DNA from: Gemmatimonadota bacterium
GTDB lineage: Bacteria; Gemmatimonadota; Gemmatimonadetes; Gemmatimonadales; GWC2-71-9
Direction of reading: 5' to 3'
Assembly: GCA_003221085.1 (NCBI GenBank)
Contig: QHUD01000006.1
Span: 1 to 11,761, forward strand
DNA: 11,761 nucleotides
The notes beneath the pieces were generated by a model, which saw only the letters and a program-made list of their open reading frames with translations, made no database searches and was not told the origin of the DNA. Positions 7,321-11,761 of this stretch are shown here, piece after piece (the first letter of the stretch is position 1; every line of letters starts with the position of its first letter). Both the position numbers and the translations under genes were made by a program.

Positions 7321-7332
7321 CCCCCAAGCCGT

Positions 7333-10300
7333 ATGGCGTTCGTTCACCTCCACACGCACAGCGAGTACTCTCTCCTCGACGGCGCCAACCGGATCCCCGA
7401 ATTGCTCGATCGGGTCCAGGCGCTCGGCATGGACTCGCTCGCCATCACCGACCACGGCAACCTGCACGGGGCGTGGCAGTTCTATGCCGAGGCCCGGGCG
7501 CGGAAGATTCGGCCCATCCTCGGCTTCGAGGCGTACCTCGCCTTCGGCGACCGGCACAAGCGCGAGCGCCCCCCTCCGGAAGCGCCCGGCCCGTATTCTC
7601 ATCTCGTACTGCTCGCGCGTAGCCGCACGGGCTACGAGCACCTGGTCAAGCTCTCGTCCATCGGGTTCCTCGAGGGCTATTACCGCCGGCCGCGCATCGA
7701 CCGGGAGGTGCTGGAGCGGTATTCGGGTGGCCTGATCGGGCTCGCGGCGTGCCTCTCGGGGGAGATCGCCCTGTATCTCCGGCAGGGGAACTACGAGGCC
7801 GCGAAGGCGAGCGCGCGGTACTTCGCCGGTGTGTTCGGCCCGGACGGGTTCTGGCTCGAAGTCCAGGACCACGGTCTCGCGGATGAGAAGACCGTCACCG
7901 CCGGTATGTTCCAGCTGGCGCAGGAGCTCGGCCTCCCCGTCGTCACCACCAATGACGCGCACTATTTAAGGAAAGAAGACGCCGAAGCGCACGACGTCCT
8001 GCTCGCCATCGGCACGGGGAAGGACCTGGACGATCCCAACCGCTTCCGCTTCTTCGGCCAGGAGAGCTACGTCAAGTCGGAGCGGGAGATGCGGGCGCTG
8101 TTCCCGGAGCACCCGGAGGTGGTGGCGGAAACCCAGCGCGTGGCGGACTTGTGCGAATTCGACTTCGCGAAGCGCTACTTCCTGCCGCAGTACCCGCGCC
8201 CGGCGGAGTTCGCGTCGGATAACGACCTGCTGGTGCATCTGGCGCGCGCGGGAGCAGCGGCGCGCTACGGAGACCCCTTCCCCTCGGGCGTCCAGGAGCG
8301 GCTCGACTACGAGCTGCAGGTCATCTCGCACACGGGCTACGCCGGCTACTTCCTGATCGTCTACGACATCGTGAAGGCGGCGAAGGACCGCGGCATTCCG
8401 GTGGGGCCGGGACGCGGCTCGGCGGCGGGCTCGCTGGTCGCGTACGCCCTCGGCATCACCGACATCGATCCCCTCAAGTTCGACCTGCTGTTCGAGCGGT
8501 TCCTGAATCCCGAGCGCATCTCGATGCCCGACATCGACCTCGACTTCTGTTTCGAGCGCCGCGGCGAGGTCATCCAGTACATTCGGGAGCGGTACGGGCG
8601 GGACTCGGTCGGCCAGATCATCACCTTCGGGACACTGAAGGCACGCGCCGCGTTCCGCGACGTCGCCCGGACGCTGCGGGTCGAGCCGGGCGAAGTGGAC
8701 CGCTTTACGAAGATGATCCCCGCGGGACCGGGGATCTCGGTGACGCTCGCGGACGCCACCGAGAAATCTCCCGAGCTCCGGCAGCTCGCACGCCAGGACG
8801 AGCGGGTGCGCAAGATCCTCGAGCTCGGGACCCGGATCGAGGGGCTCGCGCGCCACGCCTCGGTCCACGCCGCCGGCGTGGTGATCGCCCCCGGCCCGCT
8901 CACCGACTACGTCCCCGTCTGCCTCGCGCCGCAGGAGCCCGACGCGATCATCACTCAGTACGACATGGTGGCGCTCGAGCAGGTCGGGATGCTGAAGATC
9001 GACGTGCTCGGCCTCCGCACGCTCACGGTCATCCACGACGCGGTGCGGATGGTCGCGGAGCGGCACGGGGTCACCCTCGACATGAACGCGCTGGATCTCG
9101 ATGATCCGCGGGTCTACGAGCTGCTCGGCTCGGGCCGGACGGCGGGCGTGTTCCAGTTCGAGTCGCCGCTCGCGACCGATTGCCTGCGCAGCATGCGGTG
9201 CGATCGGTTCGACGACCTGGTCGCGACCAACGCCCTGCTCCGCCCCGGCCCGCTCGACACCGGCATGCACCTCGTGTTCATCAACCGCAAGCTCGGCCGG
9301 GAGCCGGTGCGCTACCCGCACCCCGCTCTGGCGCAGATCCTCCAGCCCACCTACGGCGTGATCACCTACCAGGAGCAGGTGATGCGCATCGCCAACGTGC
9401 TCGCCGGCTTCTCGCTCGCCGAAGCCGACGTGCTGCGCAAGGCGGTGGGGAAGAAGGACAAGGAGCTGATCCAGCACGAGCTGGGCCGCTTCGTCGAGCG
9501 GGCCGTCGCCCTGGGGCACGATCGGCGGGGGATCGAGGACATCGCGGCCCAGATCGAGACGTTCGGGCGCTACGGATTCAACAAGTCGCACGCCGTGGCG
9601 TACTCGGTGCTGTCGTACCAGACCGCGTGGCTCAAGGCGCACTACGCCCCCGAGTTTGTGTCGGCCCTGTTGTCGTCCGAGATCGGTAACACCGACAACG
9701 TCGTGCGCTACATCAACGAGGCCCGCGAGCTCGGGCTCGAAGTGCTGCCGCCGGACGTCAACGAGTCCGGGTTCAAGTTCACCGTGGTCGGCGACCGCCG
9801 GCTCCGCTTCGGCCTCGGCGCGATCAAGAACGTCGGCGCGGGCGCGATCGAGTCCATTCTCGCCGGGCGGACGGCCGGCGGGCCGTACCGCTCGCTCGTC
9901 GATCTGTGCGACCGGATCGACCTGCGCCTCTGCAACAAACGGGTGCTCGAAGCGCTGATCGACGCCGGCGCCTGCGACTCGCTCGGGGGACACCGCGCCC
10001 AGCTCGTGGCGGCGCTCGACGCCGCGTTCGGGGAAGCCCAGGCGCGCCAGCAGGAGCGGCAGGCGGGCCAGCACGCCCTATTCGGCGAGCAGACGCCGCT
10101 CCCCGCTCCCCGCTCCCCGCTCACCGACGTGCCTCCCTGGACCGAGCACGACCGCCTGGCGCGCGAAAAGGCGGTGCTGGGCTTCTTCATCTCCGGCCAC
10201 CCCCTCGCGCGCTACCGCGTCGAGGTGGAGCTTTTCGGGAGCCGCACGACCGCGACCCTGGGCCAGTGGAGCGACCAGCGGGTGCGGGTCGCGGCGGTCG

Positions 10301-10884
10301 TGACGCTGGTGAAACGGCAGATCTCGAAGAAAACGGGCGCCGAATATGCGCGCCTCACGCTGGAGGACTTCCACGGAACCGCGGAGGCGTTGGTGTTCCC
10401 AGAAGCCTGGGCCAAGTTGAGCGACGTGATCCGGACCGACCGCGCGCTGCTGCTCGCGGGCAGTTACAGCGGACGCGACCGGGACGAGGAGCAGGCTCCG
10501 TTCATCGTGGAGACCGCGCAGGCACTCGACGAGCTCAAAGCGAGCGGGGCGATCGGCATCGCGCTGCGCTGGTCCCCCGGGGCGCCCCCGCCGCCCGACG
10601 CGGCCCGCGCCGCCGCGGCGCTGTGCGCGGCCCACCCCGGTCCGGCACCGGTGCTGGTCGAGTGGACCAACGAAGAGGAGAACGGGGATGGCGCGGTCCC
10701 CGGGCTTGCCCGCGGGGTCAGCGCCACCCGGCTTCGCAGCCGTTCCCTGCGGGTCGAGGTGGAGGACGAGCTGCTGGTGGCGCTGCGCGCGCTACTCGGA
10801 CCCGAGCACGTGCTCCTAGTGCGGACCGACGCGCGTCCCGTGCCCCCCCCTCTCCGCATGGCGGAGAGGGGGACCGGGGGGTGA
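7333..10884 (+). CDS. dnaE: DNA polymerase III alpha subunit (DnaE1)
   Basis: A complete 1183-residue replicative polymerase, close to the 1160 of E. coli. The N-terminal PHP domain starts FVHLHTHSEYSLLDG and keeps all nine residues that bind metals in proofreading PHP domains: H5, H7, D16, H41, E66, H90, C140, D208, H210. The polymerase part has GPGRGSAAGSLVAYALG, then catalytic D400 and D402 in MPDIDLDFC and D557 in MLKIDVLGLRT. A beta-clamp motif QHALF is at 913-917, followed by a short proline-rich linker, an OB fold at about 976-1065 (LGQWSDQRVRVAAVV) and a C-terminal domain. ATG 7333 is the start because the PHP motif begins at once; no ribosome-binding site is seen. The last codons, about 1171-1183, come from a palindromic element and read PPPLRMAERGTGG. 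The stop is four bases before accA, so the two are co-transcribed, as in E. coli where dnaE and accA are also adjacent. Confidence 0.97.
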   Translation: MAFVHLHTHSEYSLLDGANRIPELLDRVQALGMDSLAITDHGNLHGAWQFYAEARARKIRPILGFEAYLAFGDRHKRERPPPEAPGPYSHLVLLARSRTGYEHLVKLSSIGFLEGYYRRPRIDREVLERYSGGLIGLAACLSGEIALYLRQGNYEAAKASARYFAGVFGPDGFWLEVQDHGLADEKTVTAGMFQLAQELGLPVVTTNDAHYLRKEDAEAHDVLLAIGTGKDLDDPNRFRFFGQESYVKSEREMRALFPEHPEVVAETQRVADLCEFDFAKRYFLPQYPRPAEFASDNDLLVHLARAGAAARYGDPFPSGVQERLDYELQVISHTGYAGYFLIVYDIVKAAKDRGIPVGPGRGSAAGSLVAYALGITDIDPLKFDLLFERFLNPERISMPDIDLDFCFERRGEVIQYIRERYGRDSVGQIITFGTLKARAAFRDVARTLRVEPGEVDRFTKMIPAGPGISVTLADATEKSPELRQLARQDERVRKILELGTRIEGLARHASVHAAGVVIAPGPLTDYVPVCLAPQEPDAIITQYDMVALEQVGMLKIDVLGLRTLTVIHDAVRMVAERHGVTLDMNALDLDDPRVYELLGSGRTAGVFQFESPLATDCLRSMRCDRFDDLVATNALLRPGPLDTGMHLVFINRKLGREPVRYPHPALAQILQPTYGVITYQEQVMRIANVLAGFSLAEADVLRKAVGKKDKELIQHELGRFVERAVALGHDRRGIEDIAAQIETFGRYGFNKSHAVAYSVLSYQTAWLKAHYAPEFVSALLSSEIGNTDNVVRYINEARELGLEVLPPDVNESGFKFTVVGDRRLRFGLGAIKNVGAGAIESILAGRTAGGPYRSLVDLCDRIDLRLCNKRVLEALIDAGACDSLGGHRAQLVAALDAAFGEAQARQQERQAGQHALFGEQTPLPAPRSPLTDVPPWTEHDRLAREKAVLGFFISGHPLARYRVEVELFGSRTTATLGQWSDQRVRVAAVVTLVKRQISKKTGAEYARLTLEDFHGTAEALVFPEAWAKLSDVIRTDRALLLAGSYSGRDRDEEQAPFIVETAQALDELKASGAIGIALRWSPGAPPPPDAARAAAALCAAHPGPAPVLVEWTNEEENGDGAVPGLARGVSATRLRSRSLRVEVEDELLVALRALLGPEHVLLVRTDARPVPPPLRMAERGTGG
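10096..10122 (+). repeat. 7-base tandem repeat inside dnaE
   Basis: CCGCTCC occurs three times without a mismatch at 10096-10116 and a fourth copy (CCGCTC) reaches 10122. It encodes part of the linker TPLPAPRSPL between the clamp motif and the OB fold. Because the unit is not a multiple of three, gain or loss of one copy would shift the dnaE frame; a change of three copies would not. Confidence 0.85.
10846..10872. repeat. Perfect palindromic element at the 3' end of dnaE, REP-like
   Basis: CCCCCTCTCCGC at 10846-10857 is followed by ATG and its exact reverse complement GCGGAGAGGGGG at 10861-10872: a 12-base-pair stem with a three-base loop. It is preceded by three more C (run of eight C, 10843-10850) and followed by ACC and a run of six G (10876-10881), so the C run can pair with either G run. 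The pattern CCCTCTCC(GC)...(GC)GGAGAGGG with GGGGTGAGG after it recalls short palindromic repeats scattered through many GC-rich genomes. It lies in the coding part of dnaE and ends 16 bases before the accA start. There is no T run, so it is not a standard terminator. Confidence 0.75.
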
Positions 10885-10888
10885 GGAC

Positions 10889-11761
10889 ATGGCGACGCAT
10901 ACGCTGGACTTCGAGCGTCCGCTGCTCGAGCTGGAACGCCAGATCGAGGAGCTGAAGCGCGTGGCGGGCGAGACGGCGGTGGACGTCACCAAGGAGCTCG
11001 CCCCGCTCGAGAAGCGGCTGGCCGAGCTGCGCACCGAGATCTACGAGAACCTGACGCCGATGCAGCGCGTCCAGGTGGCCCGGCACCCGAAGCGGCCGTA
11101 CACGCTGGACTACCTGAGCACGGTGTTCACCGACTTCGTGGAGCTGCACGGCGACCGGCTGTTTCGGGACGACCCGGCGATCGTGGGCGGCTGGGCGCGG
11201 CTGGACGGGATGAGCGTGATGGTGATCGGGCACCAGAAGGGCCGCGACACCAAAGAGAACCTGTACCGCAACTTCGGGATGGCCCACCCCGAGGGCTACC
11301 GCAAGGCGCTCCGCCTCATGCATCTGGCCGAGCAGTTCCGCGCCCCGGTGATCACGCTCGTGGACACGCCGGGCGCCTATCCCGGGCTCGGCGCCGAGGA
11401 GCGCGGCCAGGCCGAAGCGATCGCGCGCAACCTGGTGGAGATGGCCACGCTCCGCACGCCGATCCTCACCGCCGTGATCGGTGAGGGTGGGTCGGGCGGC
11501 GCGCTCGCCGTCGGGCTCGCCGATCGCGTGCTGATGCTCGAGAACTCGGTGTACTCCGTCATCTCCCCCGAAGGTTGCGCCGCCATCCTCTGGAAGGACG
11601 CGAGCCAGCGGGAGCGGGCCGCCGAGGCTCTCAAGATCACGGCCGACGACCTGCTGGAGCTCGGGGTCATCGATGAGATCATCGCCGAGCCGCCGGGCGG
11701 GGCGCATGCCGACCCCGAAGCGACGGCCGCGGCGCTCGGCGAAACGCTGCGTCGTCACGTG
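10889..11761 (+). CDS. accA: Acetyl-CoA carboxylase carboxyltransferase subunit alpha, 3' end outside window
   Basis: From ATG 10889 the frame stays open to the window edge: 291 residues of the usual 315 to 325. AccA pairs with AccD to move the carboxyl group from carboxybiotin to acetyl-CoA, making malonyl-CoA for fatty-acid synthesis in the cytoplasm. The N-terminal part (LDFERPLLELERQIEELKRV, 6-25) is the usual coiled helix; ARHPKRPYTLDYL (64-76) and VIGHQKGRDTKENLYRNFGM are family blocks; DTPGAYPG (159-166) and GEGGSGGALA (198-207) line the active site, the latter with the oxyanion-hole glycines; YSVISPEGCAAILWK follows. It matches E. coli AccA closely throughout. The gene starts four bases after the dnaE stop. 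GAGG at 10883-10886 is too close to ATG to be ideal, and the G run at 10876-10881 is a second candidate binding site, so translation may depend on termination of dnaE. Confidence 0.97.
   Translation, partial: MATHTLDFERPLLELERQIEELKRVAGETAVDVTKELAPLEKRLAELRTEIYENLTPMQRVQVARHPKRPYTLDYLSTVFTDFVELHGDRLFRDDPAIVGGWARLDGMSVMVIGHQKGRDTKENLYRNFGMAHPEGYRKALRLMHLAEQFRAPVITLVDTPGAYPGLGAEERGQAEAIARNLVEMATLRTPILTAVIGEGGSGGALAVGLADRVLMLENSVYSVISPEGCAAILWKDASQRERAAEALKITADDLLELGVIDEIIAEPPGGAHADPEATAAALGETLRRHV

Noticed and set aside
7966..10074. A 702-residue open frame on the - strand, antisense to dnaE
   Set aside because: It lies wholly opposite a well-supported dnaE, is rich in R, E, D, V and H as mirror frames of GC-rich genes are, and has no motif or ribosome-binding site.
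10846..10872. Rho-independent terminator between dnaE and accA
   Set aside because: The stem is strong but no T run follows on either strand, it is inside the dnaE coding frame, and accA follows at once, so read-through must be usual.

Overview
The window is a gene-dense, high-GC stretch of bacterial chromosome. The organism is Gram-negative: there is a lipoprotein with a lipobox and an outer-membrane barrel of the PorV/PorQ type. The mix of GC-rich codons, a PorV-like barrel, a small hexameric glutamate dehydrogenase and the pair dnaE-accA would fit Gemmatimonadota or a similar phylum, but this is an impression from gene content and no marker in the window proves it. No tRNA, rRNA, CRISPR array, transposase or phage gene was seen.

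Layout, left to right. (1) 1-1039, + strand: 3' part of a tetratricopeptide-repeat protein with an unrecognised C-terminal domain. (2) 1078-2275, + strand: a glutamate dehydrogenase gene broken by an internal deletion of about 74 bases near 1260/1261 that shifts the frame and removes the glutamate-binding segment. (3) 2291-7260, - strand, convergent with the dehydrogenase: a tightly overlapping run of four envelope genes, transcribed in the order cation/proton antiporter, secreted zinc-peptidase lipoprotein, PorV/PorQ-like barrel, membrane-anchored zinc aminopeptidase-like protein. They overlap by 56, 1 and 13 bases, so they probably form one translationally coupled operon. (4) 7261-7332: a 72-base divergent promoter region with two back-to-back sigma70-type promoters sharing their -35 bases; both would make nearly leaderless messages. 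(5) 7333-10884, + strand: complete dnaE, the replicative DNA polymerase III alpha subunit, with an apparently intact PHP metal centre and a beta-clamp motif. (6) 10889 to the end, + strand: accA, carboxyltransferase alpha subunit of acetyl-CoA carboxylase, cut off by the window about 30 residues before its expected end. The dnaE-accA order is also found in Escherichia coli.

How they work together: the - strand operon looks like an envelope module (ion transport plus two different HExxH metallopeptidases around an outer-membrane barrel). The dnaE-accA pair couples replication and fatty-acid synthesis genes in one transcript. The most unusual points are the broken dehydrogenase gene, the shared-core divergent promoters, the peptidase-barrel-peptidase operon, and two repeat structures in the 3' quarter of dnaE: a 7-base tandem repeat and a strong palindrome that encodes the last residues of DnaE just before accA. 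I saw no convincing new defence or mobile system.
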